Assembly (NCBI GenBank): GCA_038040485.1
Contig: JBBPIE010000025.1
Location: 44,419 to 108,418, forward strand
DNA: 64,000 bases
Origin: Onstottus_B arcticum
GTDB lineage: Bacteria > Acidobacteriota > Blastocatellia > UBA7656
Direction of reading: 5' to 3'
Below, in pieces: positions 9,481-18,022 of the stretch. Below the pieces are notes generated by a model. The model had not been told where the DNA came from and made no database searches. It was given only the letters and a program-made list of their open reading frames with translations. Position 1 is the first letter of the stretch; every line of letters begins with the position of its first letter. The position numbers were made by a program, and so were the translations under genes.

Positions 9481-10505
9481 GAGTTCTGATAACAGGAGGG
9501 GCCGGATTCATCGGTTCACACCTGGCCGAGAGGCTGCTTGAACGCGGCGACGAGGTACACGTGCTCGACGATTTGTCGACGGGTTCGATCGAGAACCTCG
9601 CGTACGCGAAGAGTCACCCGAATTTCAGTTACCATGTAGACACGATTCGCAACTACCGCCTCACTGCCGAGCTTGTCGATATGTGCGACGTCGTTTATCA
9701 CCTGGCCGCTGCGGTCGGAGTCAGGCTTATCGTCGAAAGCCCGGTCAGCACGATCGAGACGAACATACGAGGTACGGACATAGTGCTGAGTCTTGCTGCA
9801 AAAAAACGCAAGCGAGTGGTGCTGACCTCGACCTCCGAGGTCTACGGAAAGCGGAACCGCGTGCCGTTCAACGAAGATGACGATCTGGTGATGGGACCGA
9901 CGAACAAGGGCCGCTGGAGCTATGCTTGCTCGAAGGCGATTGATGAGTTCCTCGCTATCGCTTACTGGAAGGAAAAGCGCGTGCCGACTGTGATCGCTCG
10001 ATTGTTCAACACCGTCGGACCGCGGCAGACCGGCCGATATGGCATGGTTATTCCAAACTTCGTACAGCAAGCGTTGACCGGGCAAGACATCACTATATTT
10101 GGAGACGGAACGCAGACGCGGTGTTTCACCCACGTCTCAGACGTCGTGAAAGCTTTGATAGCTCTAGCAGAACACCCGCAAGCCGTCGGCGAGGTCTACA
10201 ACATCGGAAGCGATCACGAAGTAACCATCCTCGAGCTCGCGGAACGGATCAAGCGGATAACAGAGTCGGATTCGCGAATCACATTCATGCCGTACGACGA
10301 AGCCTATGAGGAGGGCTTTGAAGACATGATGCGTCGCGTCCCGGACATTACCAAGATTCGGGCGTTGATCGACTACAACCCGGTCATCGACCTGGAGGGA
10401 ATACTCGCCAGCGTCGTCGAATACCATCGAGTAAGAATGGTAGGGGAGCTGGGGATTCCGGCCAGTTCGCTGGTGTTTCAATCGAACAGGTCGCTACCGA
10501 GTTAG
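9477..10505 (+). CDS. NAD-dependent nucleotide-sugar epimerase/dehydratase (extended SDR)
   Basis: A 342-residue extended short-chain dehydrogenase with the N-terminal Rossmann motif LITGGAGFIGSHLAERLL and the downstream Asp of LDDLSTGS typical of NAD binding. STSEVYGK supplies the catalytic Ser/Thr region and YACSKAIDE the YxxxK pair. NTVGPRQTGRYGMVIPNFV and GDGTQTRCFTHVSDVVKA are shared by UDP-glucose 4-epimerases and UDP-glucuronate decarboxylases. The ATG at 9477 overlaps the preceding stop (ATGA). It probably makes a nucleotide sugar for this locus. Epimerase and decarboxylase activities cannot be separated from sequence alone. Confidence 0.88.
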   Translation: MRVLITGGAGFIGSHLAERLLERGDEVHVLDDLSTGSIENLAYAKSHPNFSYHVDTIRNYRLTAELVDMCDVVYHLAAAVGVRLIVESPVSTIETNIRGTDIVLSLAAKKRKRVVLTSTSEVYGKRNRVPFNEDDDLVMGPTNKGRWSYACSKAIDEFLAIAYWKEKRVPTVIARLFNTVGPRQTGRYGMVIPNFVQQALTGQDITIFGDGTQTRCFTHVSDVVKALIALAEHPQAVGEVYNIGSDHEVTILELAERIKRITESDSRITFMPYDEAYEEGFEDMMRRVPDITKIRALIDYNPVIDLEGILASVVEYHRVRMVGELGIPASSLVFQSNRSLPS

Positions 10506-10549
10506 AGTTGCGTTGGAAAAACGCAGCATTCTTACTTTAGTGGGATAGT

Positions 10550-12304
10550 ATGCGAATCGCTTTTGCTAGCCTGAGCACACTGATGCTCGCGATAGCCCTT
10601 ACGGCGCTGGCGCGGGTTGTGTCAAAACGGGTAGGACTGGTGGCCGCGCCGCGACAGGACCGATGGCACAGCACGCCGACGCCGTTGTTGGGTGGTCTGG
10701 CGATATACGCCGCGTTCCTCGCGGGATTTTTGGTCTTTGGCCCGCGGACGACCGGTGCATACGCGATCCTTGGCGGCGGAACGCTGTTGGTGATCACCGG
10801 GCTCGTCGACGACATACTTCACATAAAGCCCTACACCAAGCTTGTCTTCCAGTTGATCGCGGCATCGATCCTAGTCTATTTCGGGCTGCGACTCCCCTTC
10901 GTAGAATATCAAATCCTCAACAACGTCCTTACCATCTTTTGGCTTGTTGGGATAACCAATGCATTGAACCTTCTGGACAACATGGACGGCCTGGCGGGCG
11001 GGGTTTCAGTGATCGCATGTGGATTTCTTGCAATCACATTCTTGCTAAACGGGCAGACTGCGGAGGCCATGTTACCGGCCGTGCTCGGGGCGGCGGCGCT
11101 TGGGTTTCTGGTTTTCAACTTCAATCCGGCGTCGATTTTTATGGGTGACAGCGGTTCGATGTTCCTTGGTTTCTTGTTGAGCGGCACAGCACTTCTGAGC
11201 GATAGCGGCCGCTTCCGCCATCTAACATCGGTGCTGCTGACGCCGGTGCTTATTCTGATGATTCCGATCTTTGACACATGCATTGTGACGATCACGCGAA
11301 AGCTGTCGGGGCGGCCGATTTCGCAAGGCGGACGAGACCATACGTCTCATCGGCTGGTGGCGCTTGGGGTGTCGGAGCGGCGCGCGGTGTTGCTGCTGTA
11401 TCTGTTCGCCGCCGTTTGCGGTGCTCTTGCATTGATGGTCAGGTTGATGAGCGTTACAGTCATGATGGGGCTGGTTCCGGCGTTCGCCCTATTGGTGGTT
11501 TTCCTCGGGCTCTACCTCGGGAAGGTGCGAGTCTATGAAGAGGGAGAGGAGCCTCAGGGCATTCGCATCATCAACGCGATAGCGGACTTCTCGTACAAGC
11601 GGCGAATCTTTGAGGTTCTCCTCGACGTTGTTCTAATGACCCTGGCGTACTATGCGGCGTTTCTTCTTCGCTGGGATGGAGCCTTGCCCGCAGAACAATC
11701 TGCAATCTTCCTGAAGACCTTACCGCTGGTAATCATCATTCAGATATCGTTCTTCTTGTTTGGCGGCGTCTACCGGGGACTGTGGCGCTATGTTGGAATC
11801 ACCGACTTCCTGACGATCTCCCGAGCGGTAATTGCGGGGGGTGCAGTGAGTATGCTGGTAGTGTTCGCCGAGTACTGGTTTCGCGGTCCGTCGCGCGCGG
11901 TGGCTTTGCTGAATGTTTTGTTGTTGCTGGTATTCGTTGGCGCAAGCCGATTGTCGTTCCGCTTGTTTCGCGCGCTGATTGTCGGGCGTCCGAAATTGGA
12001 TCCCGAGGCTACCCCGGTGTTGATCTACGGCGCCGGTGACGGCGGGGAATTGCTGATCCGTGAGATCCTGAGCAACCCCGATCATCGGTATGCTCCGGTG
12101 GGGTTTATCGATGATGACGATCGCAAGGCAGGCAAGTTGATTCACGGCTACCGGATCTTTGGAAGCCAGCAACTGCCGCAACTGGTTCGTACTTACGGAG
12201 TCAGCGAGGTGCTGATTTCAACTTTCAAGGTCCCGGATGCGAAGCTTGAATATCTTCGCCGGCTTGGCGTGGGCCTGAAGAAGATGAGTATTCGGATCGA
12301 GTGA
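10550..12304 (+). CDS. WecA/TagO-type phosphoglycosyltransferase fused to a CapD-like N-terminal half
   Basis: A 584-residue fusion. Residues ~1-325 are an MraY/WecA-family polyprenyl-phosphate GlcNAc-1-phosphate transferase: GLVDDILHIKP (Asp-rich Mg site), NLLDNMDGLAGG, NPASIFMGDSGSMFLG, and the His motif GGRDHTSHRL, with ~10 membrane segments. Residues ~355-584 match the N-terminal membrane region and Rossmann fold of CapD/FlaA1-like proteins (RGLWRYVGITDF, VLIYGAGDGGELLIREI, PVGFIDDDDRKAGKLIHG). The catalytic SDR domain that normally follows is absent. The first half would start lipid-linked glycan synthesis on undecaprenyl phosphate. The second half may bind nucleotide-sugar or regulate. 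Confidence 0.87.
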   Translation: MRIAFASLSTLMLAIALTALARVVSKRVGLVAAPRQDRWHSTPTPLLGGLAIYAAFLAGFLVFGPRTTGAYAILGGGTLLVITGLVDDILHIKPYTKLVFQLIAASILVYFGLRLPFVEYQILNNVLTIFWLVGITNALNLLDNMDGLAGGVSVIACGFLAITFLLNGQTAEAMLPAVLGAAALGFLVFNFNPASIFMGDSGSMFLGFLLSGTALLSDSGRFRHLTSVLLTPVLILMIPIFDTCIVTITRKLSGRPISQGGRDHTSHRLVALGVSERRAVLLLYLFAAVCGALALMVRLMSVTVMMGLVPAFALLVVFLGLYLGKVRVYEEGEEPQGIRIINAIADFSYKRRIFEVLLDVVLMTLAYYAAFLLRWDGALPAEQSAIFLKTLPLVIIIQISFFLFGGVYRGLWRYVGITDFLTISRAVIAGGAVSMLVVFAEYWFRGPSRAVALLNVLLLLVFVGASRLSFRLFRALIVGRPKLDPEATPVLIYGAGDGGELLIREILSNPDHRYAPVGFIDDDDRKAGKLIHGYRIFGSQQLPQLVRTYGVSEVLISTFKVPDAKLEYLRRLGVGLKKMSIRIE

Positions 12305-12356
12305 CCGGGTGTTACCTAAATAGGTCATTCCATTAGTTTTCCAGAGAAGAAAGAAG

Positions 12357-12385
12357 TTGACTTTCGCGGCCCCTTCTCGTAGGCT
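12357..12385 (+). promoter_or_regulatory. Possible sigma-70 promoter for the FecR-like gene
   Basis: TTGACT at 12357-12362 and TAGGCT at 12380-12385 are separated by 17 bases, about 75 bases upstream of the ATG at 12461. The -35 box is good and the -10 box weak. It lies in the 156-base gap after the glycan operon, where a new transcript would be expected to start. Confidence 0.35.
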
Positions 12386-12460
12386 AGGGGCGTTCGACTC
12401 GTTGAAACGAATTGGAGCCTGAGTGATCAATCCGGCTCGCAACAGAAATTTGGAGGCAAT

Positions 12461-13192
12461 ATGAAGACCCCTAGAACAAGAACCAAAGCCCCGATCAGTT
12501 TGCTTTTGACGTTGGCGCTCGCGTCCCTGTTGGTGAGCCCGTTTGCAATCGCTGGCGCGAACGAAGCTGAGCTCAAAGAGCTCGCCGATAGTTTGCCGGT
12601 CGTCCAGATTCCAACGGGAATGCTGACAGTCAATGGCCCGGTGCTGCTTAACGGCAACGAAGCAAAAACGGGAATGACGGTGCTGGACGGCAGCGTGATC
12701 CAGACGAGGACCGCAGGCGAGGCGATCATTGATATGGGAGCCCTCGGTCAAGTCGTCGTCCATGGGTTCACCGCGATTACTTTGAGGATGTCCCCCAACG
12801 CCCTGGACATTGACCTCAATAAATGTGGCAAGGGCGTAACCGTCACGGTACCACCCAACGTGCCCGCGGTTGTTCGTATTCTCGATGAGGGGAATGTCGG
12901 AACCTTTACTAACGATCGAGAGATTGACGTGAAGGTCAAGAAGGGTCAAGTGCTGGTCAAGTACGGCGCGGATAAAGAGAAAATCCTGGACGCTGGCGAT
13001 CACCGCGATTTCGACAATGCGAAGACCGTTAGCACGACGGGCGACGCCGTGTTCAAGGTCTACTGCGATGAGTCGCATTTCCCGGTCATCTTCTTCCTTC
13101 CGCTAGCCGCGATCATCTTTCCAGTGGCGGAAGTGCTCGGCCACGGCCCCGTAGGGGAAGAGGAGCCGCCCATCAGTCCGCCGCTGCCCTGA
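12461..13192 (+). CDS. Secreted FecR-like protein
   Basis: A 243-residue protein with a clear signal peptide (positive start MKTPRTRTK, hydrophobic LLLTLALASLLVSPFAIA, Ala-Gly-Ala cleavage region). The mature part is all-beta in character: repeated short strands, DGSVIQTRTAGEAIIDMG, FTNDREIDVKVKKGQVLVKYG. This resembles the FecR domain, a periplasmic ligand or signal module. The C-terminus has a hydrophobic stretch (FPVIFFLPLAAIIFPVAEVLG) and a Pro-rich end, so it may be membrane-retained. It is separated by gaps from the glycan genes upstream and the kinase unit downstream. Its role is not known. Confidence 0.7.
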   Translation: MKTPRTRTKAPISLLLTLALASLLVSPFAIAGANEAELKELADSLPVVQIPTGMLTVNGPVLLNGNEAKTGMTVLDGSVIQTRTAGEAIIDMGALGQVVVHGFTAITLRMSPNALDIDLNKCGKGVTVTVPPNVPAVVRILDEGNVGTFTNDREIDVKVKKGQVLVKYGADKEKILDAGDHRDFDNAKTVSTTGDAVFKVYCDESHFPVIFFLPLAAIIFPVAEVLGHGPVGEEEPPISPPLP

Positions 13193-13496
13193 TTGTCGTC
13201 AGCGAAGACGTGCTTTTAGGCGACACGCGCTACACCCCGACACGTGGGCATCGCCAGATAGTTCCGCCTAGGGGTCGCTGGCTTAGGGTGATACTTCCGA
13301 TGCGGTCCCTTCGAGCATGGCCGGCTACCGGTCCGGTTCGAGGTGCTTTTGCCCCCGATACCCGCAGGCAGCAAAAAACTGTAAGTGGTCGATGGTAAAT
13401 AGCCTTTGAGCTTTGAGTATAGGTTTAAAATCGGTGGTAAGGAGCACACAGTCAAACGACATGGTGATGCCTCGTTTGAGGCAAACTTCGGCCTGA
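13193..13496. other. Intergenic stretch without a supportable gene
   Basis: 304 bases between the FecR-like gene and the first HprK-related kinase. The small open frames here have no coding character. An in-frame TGA (13494-13496) touches the kinase ATG, so the kinase cannot extend upstream. A promoter for the downstream unit would be expected here, but I see no convincing -35/-10 pair. Confidence 0.5.
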
Positions 13497-14315
13497 ATGG
13501 AGAAAATTGACCGCCTAGGTTGGGCGGCAGGTGTTGCCATCGTTTCTTATGGGGTCCGGATTGGTATTCGCTCGAACGATCCGTCGATGTTAGAGCACGT
13601 GAGTGAACGCTTGCCCGTCGGGTGGAAACTGGCGGGCTCGAATGTGGTTGACAGCTTGTACTCGATAATGGCGCCTTGGGCGCCGGGTAAATCGAACATT
13701 CGGCGATTCAACCTTCTGTACAAGGGTATTGAGCGGTTGGCTCGCACCATGGATCTTGATCAGTTGCTTTATGAATTTGAAATTGATCTGCACTCATACG
13801 TGGCTGCCGCAACGAAACGGAGAATGTTCTTGCACGCGGGTGCGGTGGGATGGAACGGGCGAGCCATCGTTCTCCCGGGGAAGAATTTCAGTGGAAGGAC
13901 CAGTTTGGTAACGGCGTTTTTGCGGGCCGGAGCGGCCTACTATTCTGATGAGTTTGCAGTGTTGGACTCGCATGGCCGGGTCCATCCGTATCCGTGGGAG
14001 CGACAAAGCCGTCCGGGGGAAGGCGAAAGACCTCGGCAGCGGCCGATTGAGGCGCAGAGGGCGCGGACGGGGAACAAGCCCTTGCCGATCGGATTCGTAT
14101 TACTAAGTGAATACCGGCAAGGCGCAAAATGGAGGCCGCGATCGTTGTCGCAGGGTCAGGCGGCGCTGGCAATGCTTGGCAATGTGAGGTCCTTAAACCA
14201 GTCCCCCGAGGTCATGCTGCGGATGCTCGGGCAAGCCGTCTCGGGAGCCACGGTTCTTAAAGGTGTGCGAGGCGAAGCCGATGAAATGGTCGAGTCCATT
14301 TTGAAACTGCTTTAG
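13497..14315 (+). CDS. HprK-related kinase, paralogue 1 (P-loop Lys replaced by Arg)
   Basis: A 272-residue protein related to the C-terminal kinase domain of HPr kinase/phosphorylase. Characteristic pieces are MFLHAGAVGWNGRAIVLPG, the P-loop GKNFSGRTSL, the Walker B-like YYSDEFAVLD with HGRVHPYP, and the C-terminal LKGVRGEADEM. The P-loop Lys is Arg134 (codon AGG, 13896-13898), while the paralogue at 17115 keeps Lys. A stop codon touches the ATG upstream, fixing the start. HprK-related kinases co-occur with PqqD-like proteins and nucleotidyltransferases in the uncharacterised HPr-rel-A type system, as here. The substitution may leave a non-catalytic or weakened partner. Confidence 0.82.
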   Translation: MEKIDRLGWAAGVAIVSYGVRIGIRSNDPSMLEHVSERLPVGWKLAGSNVVDSLYSIMAPWAPGKSNIRRFNLLYKGIERLARTMDLDQLLYEFEIDLHSYVAAATKRRMFLHAGAVGWNGRAIVLPGKNFSGRTSLVTAFLRAGAAYYSDEFAVLDSHGRVHPYPWERQSRPGEGERPRQRPIEAQRARTGNKPLPIGFVLLSEYRQGAKWRPRSLSQGQAALAMLGNVRSLNQSPEVMLRMLGQAVSGATVLKGVRGEADEMVESILKLL

Positions 14316-14392
14316 CGATTTCTACGCTGGAAACCAGACGAAGGCTGGCTCGAGATTCTCGGGCAGCCAAACACACCGCTGAGGGCGATGTT

Positions 14393-15499
14393 TTGAAGAT
14401 ACCGGTATCAGTGTTTAAGAATGAGCCACGCTCGGAGTCGAGGGGGGAGCGCGGCAGAATAATAGCCGAGCTACTTGCTGGCTCGTGGCGATCGTGTGCC
14501 CCGGGCCCGAGCACTTCAGCCGAAGAAACGGATGAAGTTGCGGAGTTGTTGGTACGGTCAGGCGCGGGTGGATTGGCTTGGTGTCGAGTACGCGAAACTG
14601 TCCTTAAGGACTTGCCGTTTGTGCGCCAGTTAAGGCAAGCCTACCGATACCAATCCCTTCAATCGGCGCTCCACCACCGCAACTTGAAGCAGGTCATTCC
14701 GCTCTTGCGTTCCGTCGGTGTTGACCCCTTATTAGTAAAGGGATGGGCGATCGCAAGGCTCTACCCGGAATTGGGTATGCGGCCATACTCCGATCTGGAT
14801 CTGTGTGTAACGCCGGATCATTACGCGCGCGCTGAGGCCGTTTTGAAGAGGCCGGACATCCTGCAATGCGACGTAGATTTGCACGTCGGCTTCGGCAAAT
14901 TCTACGACAAGCAGACGGAAGATATGTTCGCGCACTCAGAGTTGGTGAAACTCGACGGGTTGGAAGTTCGGGTTCCGAGCGCGGAGGATCACTTGCGCCT
15001 GCTTTGCGTGCACCTCTTACGTCACGGGGCAGTGCGCCCTTTGTGGTTGTGCGACATTGGCCTTTTGCTGGAGACGCGGGGCGATGGTTTCGATTGGGAT
15101 CGATGCCTCGCTGGCTCGCGCCGACAGGCCGATTGGGTCGCCTGTGTCATCGGGCTGGCTCACCAATTGTTAGGAGCAAAGGTTGAAGGGACCCCAATAG
15201 CGGAAAGAGCCAGGAACTTGCCGCGATGGATGGTGCCAGCAGTGTTGAAGGAATGGGGAATCCCTTATGCCTTTCCCGCGCAGGTTGCAGTCTACCTGCG
15301 CAGTCCTTTTCGGATGTGGCGGGGCCTGCTGGGTGAGCTGCCACGGCATTGGCCTAATCCGATTGAGGCAACCGCAAGCGTCCGAGGCTCGTTCAATGAC
15401 GCACCGAGGTTGCCTTTTCAGCTCGGCCATGTAGTTTCGCGCAGTGCGGCGCTTCTGTTTCAGTTGCCAGGGATGATCAGCAGACGGAGTTCTTTTTAA
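14393..15499 (+). CDS. Nucleotidyltransferase family protein (NTP_transf_5 type)
   Basis: A 368-residue protein. The core is LLVKGWAIARLYPELGMRPYSDLDLCV (residues ~108-134): the LKG helix, Tyr-Pro, and the Asp-x-Asp pair of the uncharacterised nucleotidyltransferase family PF14907. It is followed by VDLHVGFGK and the helical LRLLCVHLLRHG. The start is a TTG at 14393; no ATG lies in frame near it, and the first ~70 residues are less well supported. Members sit beside HprK-related kinases and PqqD-like proteins and are thought to modify a peptide or small molecule, but no substrate is established. It is 77 bases after the first kinase. Confidence 0.8.
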   Translation: MKIPVSVFKNEPRSESRGERGRIIAELLAGSWRSCAPGPSTSAEETDEVAELLVRSGAGGLAWCRVRETVLKDLPFVRQLRQAYRYQSLQSALHHRNLKQVIPLLRSVGVDPLLVKGWAIARLYPELGMRPYSDLDLCVTPDHYARAEAVLKRPDILQCDVDLHVGFGKFYDKQTEDMFAHSELVKLDGLEVRVPSAEDHLRLLCVHLLRHGAVRPLWLCDIGLLLETRGDGFDWDRCLAGSRRQADWVACVIGLAHQLLGAKVEGTPIAERARNLPRWMVPAVLKEWGIPYAFPAQVAVYLRSPFRMWRGLLGELPRHWPNPIEATASVRGSFNDAPRLPFQLGHVVSRSAALLFQLPGMISRRSSF

Positions 15500-15522
15500 G
15501 GGATAACTGGGAGAGTCAGAAT

Positions 15523-17106
15523 ATGGAGGTTGTGTTGTTAGTTGCCAGGCTCGTTCTGGCTTTGATCTTCGGGACATCTGGAGTTGCGAAAGCCGTTGAC
15601 CAGGCTGGCTCGCGCCACGCGTTCGCCGGTTTTGGAGTACCCGGATGGCTGACGACACCGCTTGCGTTGTGTCTGCCAGTCATAGAGATTGTAATAGCGC
15701 TGGCATTGGTCCCTTTGAGTACAGCGTGGTGGGGTTCAATTGCCGCGCTCGCGATGCTATCGATCTTCACGTTCGCGATCGGTATCAATCTCGCCCGCGG
15801 GCGGTCCCCGAATTGTCATTGCTTCGGAAAGCTTCATTCTGAACCGGTGAGTCGGACTACGTTGGTCCGCGATTTAGGGCTGGTAGCGGTAGCCGGACTA
15901 GTGGTTGCGCAGGGAAGAAATAATCCTGGTTTGAGTGCGCTTAGTTGGCTGGGTGACCTGCGACCCGTAGATGTGACGTTTCTCGCTCTTGGTATGTGCT
16001 TGATTGGTTTGGTCGCAGCCGCGACTCTGTTTCTGAATCGAATTGTAAAGCAGCAGGCAAAACTGCTGACCGGGATTGAAGCGGTCAGGATTGCTGTGAA
16101 CGAGGACGGTGAACCAAGTAGTACCCTCGTGCGCAAAGCTGCAGCTCCCCCGCAAGAGGGATTGCCAATTGGCGCTATGGCCCCGAAATTCTCTCTGTCC
16201 ACGGTCAACGGTGATGCGATCTCGCTCGACGCTCTTCTTGAATCGGGCAAGTCTGTGCTGCTTGTCTTTGCAAGTCCAAACTGTTGGGGCTGTAAAGTCC
16301 TGTTGCCGGTGGTGAGGGTTTGGCAGAAGGACTATGCCGACCGGCTAACCGTCGCGGTTGTGAGCAAGGGGACCCTCGAAGACAACCGTTCTCAAATGGC
16401 CAAGTACGAGATTAATGACTTATTAGTCGATGACGCCTCAGAGGTGTCAGATAATTACCAGGCGAAGTGGTCTCCCGCTGCGGTCCTGATCAATCCGGAT
16501 GGGCGAATCGCTAGTCACCTTAGCTTGGGGGACGGTGCGATCCGACAGTGGCTGAGGAACCTTATCTCTTCGGGCCAGTTGCAGAATACCGGTCAGGACG
16601 AGGACGGCGCTAACGTTCACATTCCTCAGGTAGCCCTCAACTATGCAGTAAGAAAGATAGGTGAGCCGGCCCCCGGGTTTGAACTTAAAGACGTATCCGA
16701 CAAGTTAGTGAGGCTCGAGGATCTGCGGGGCAATCCCACGCTCCTACTCTTCTGGAACCCGCGTTGCAAGATTTGCAAGACGCTGTCGGATGACCTGTTG
16801 GCGTGGGAGGGGCAGCCGCCCGCAGGTTCGCCAAACCTCGTGTTTGTTGCCAGCGGGGAACCGAAGGCGATCAAGGCCGGAGGCAAGCGCTTCAAGTCGA
16901 TGACGTTACTTGACCCGGCATTTGATATTGCTCCGCTGTTCGGAACCAAGTTTACGCCCTCTGCAATTTTGATTGACAGTGAAGGTAGGATCGCATCAAG
17001 CCTGGCGATTCGAGCTGACAATGTTCGAGCTCTTATCGGTCTGCCGAAAGCGGAATTGCCGGTCGCGCTTCAGTTGCCTGAAGCTCTTTATGGCGCCGAA
17101 GCATAG
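15523..17106 (+). CDS. MauE-like membrane domain fused to two thioredoxin-like (TlpA) domains
   Basis: A 527-residue three-domain protein. Residues ~1-185 are a MauE/DoxX-type membrane domain with four to five segments and the motif NCHCFG (Cys98, Cys100). Residues ~208-345 are a TlpA-like thioredoxin fold with SPNCWGCKV (Cys254, Cys257). Residues ~375-510 are a second one with NPRCKICKT (Cys415, Cys418) and FTPSAILIDSEGRIAS. MauE and the thioredoxin-like MauD are needed for the multi-disulfide small subunit of methylamine dehydrogenase. This fusion therefore looks like a self-contained thiol relay for oxidative folding. The likely client is the Cys-rich protein encoded two genes downstream (inference). 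Confidence 0.87.
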   Translation: MEVVLLVARLVLALIFGTSGVAKAVDQAGSRHAFAGFGVPGWLTTPLALCLPVIEIVIALALVPLSTAWWGSIAALAMLSIFTFAIGINLARGRSPNCHCFGKLHSEPVSRTTLVRDLGLVAVAGLVVAQGRNNPGLSALSWLGDLRPVDVTFLALGMCLIGLVAAATLFLNRIVKQQAKLLTGIEAVRIAVNEDGEPSSTLVRKAAAPPQEGLPIGAMAPKFSLSTVNGDAISLDALLESGKSVLLVFASPNCWGCKVLLPVVRVWQKDYADRLTVAVVSKGTLEDNRSQMAKYEINDLLVDDASEVSDNYQAKWSPAAVLINPDGRIASHLSLGDGAIRQWLRNLISSGQLQNTGQDEDGANVHIPQVALNYAVRKIGEPAPGFELKDVSDKLVRLEDLRGNPTLLLFWNPRCKICKTLSDDLLAWEGQPPAGSPNLVFVASGEPKAIKAGGKRFKSMTLLDPAFDIAPLFGTKFTPSAILIDSEGRIASSLAIRADNVRALIGLPKAELPVALQLPEALYGAEA

Positions 17107-17114
17107 GGATTTAG

Positions 17115-17984
17115 ATGTTGCCTGACACCCGAAAGATCAACCCTACTGCCGACGAAAGCTGGCGCTCGTCCTGGATAGCTGCGCGGTCTCTGGTTGCTTA
17201 TGGTGTTCGGGTTGGAATCCAGACTAATAAACCAAGAATCTTGGATTCACTTCTGGCGAGAATTCCCAACATCTGGCGCCCCTCCTCGTCGTCACCTCTC
17301 GAGAGAGTGTTCTCGGTGCGCGTCGGGACGACCGGATTACGAAAGCGTGGGCGGTTGGGGCATCAGTTGTTTGAAGATCAGCAGATAGTTGCCAATTCGA
17401 CCGACCTGGATCTGATCCTGGAAGCTTTTGATAAGCAGCTAAAAATATATGTTGCTGAGATGGCCCAGCGGAGGGTTTTTGTCCACGCCGGCGCCGTTGA
17501 ATGGCAGGGGAAGGGAATAGTCATTCCTGGTCGCAGTTTCAGCGGAAAGACCAGCCTGGTTGCGGAACTGGTGCGGGCGGGAGCCACTTACTACTCTGAC
17601 GAATACGCCGTGTTGGATAAGCACGGAAGGGTGCACCCTTATCCAACCCCGCTGGCAGTTAGACAACCTGATTCGAACAAGCAGAGCAACATTTCGGCCC
17701 AGGAGCTTGGGGGAAGCGTAGGCGTTACGCCATTGCCCGTGAGCCTGATAGTCGTGAGCCGGTATGCGCCCGGGAAAGAATGGCATCCGCGCCTGATGTC
17801 ACCAGGACAGGCAATGCTGGAGTTGCTTAACAACACAATACCCGCAAGACGAAAGCCCGAAGCGGTGATCACAGCACTGCAGAAGGCAGTAGGAGACGCG
17901 GTTTCATTGAAGGGTGTGCGTGGCGAAGCTAGGCAGACCGCAGAGCTTATCTTCGACCACCTAGTTAGATCACAGGGAAGCTAG
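17115..17984 (+). CDS. HprK-related kinase, paralogue 2 (intact P-loop)
   Basis: A 289-residue paralogue of the product of 13497-14315. It shares VAYGVRVGI, VFVHAGAVEWQGKGIVIPG, YYSDEYAVLDKHGRVHPYP and LKGVRGEARQTAE. The P-loop GRSFSGKTSL is canonical, with Lys145 (codon AAG, 17547-17549). It starts eight bases after the thioredoxin fusion and ends 38 bases before the PqqD fusion gene, clearly within one transcription unit. It is probably the catalytically competent kinase of the pair. In related peptide systems such kinases phosphorylate a Ser or other residue of a peptide, but the substrate here is unproven. Confidence 0.85.
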   Translation: MLPDTRKINPTADESWRSSWIAARSLVAYGVRVGIQTNKPRILDSLLARIPNIWRPSSSSPLERVFSVRVGTTGLRKRGRLGHQLFEDQQIVANSTDLDLILEAFDKQLKIYVAEMAQRRVFVHAGAVEWQGKGIVIPGRSFSGKTSLVAELVRAGATYYSDEYAVLDKHGRVHPYPTPLAVRQPDSNKQSNISAQELGGSVGVTPLPVSLIVVSRYAPGKEWHPRLMSPGQAMLELLNNTIPARRKPEAVITALQKAVGDAVSLKGVRGEARQTAELIFDHLVRSQGS

Positions 17985-18022
17985 TTTGTATTCGCAAGAA
18001 GTACCAACCTTGGAGTAAGGAG

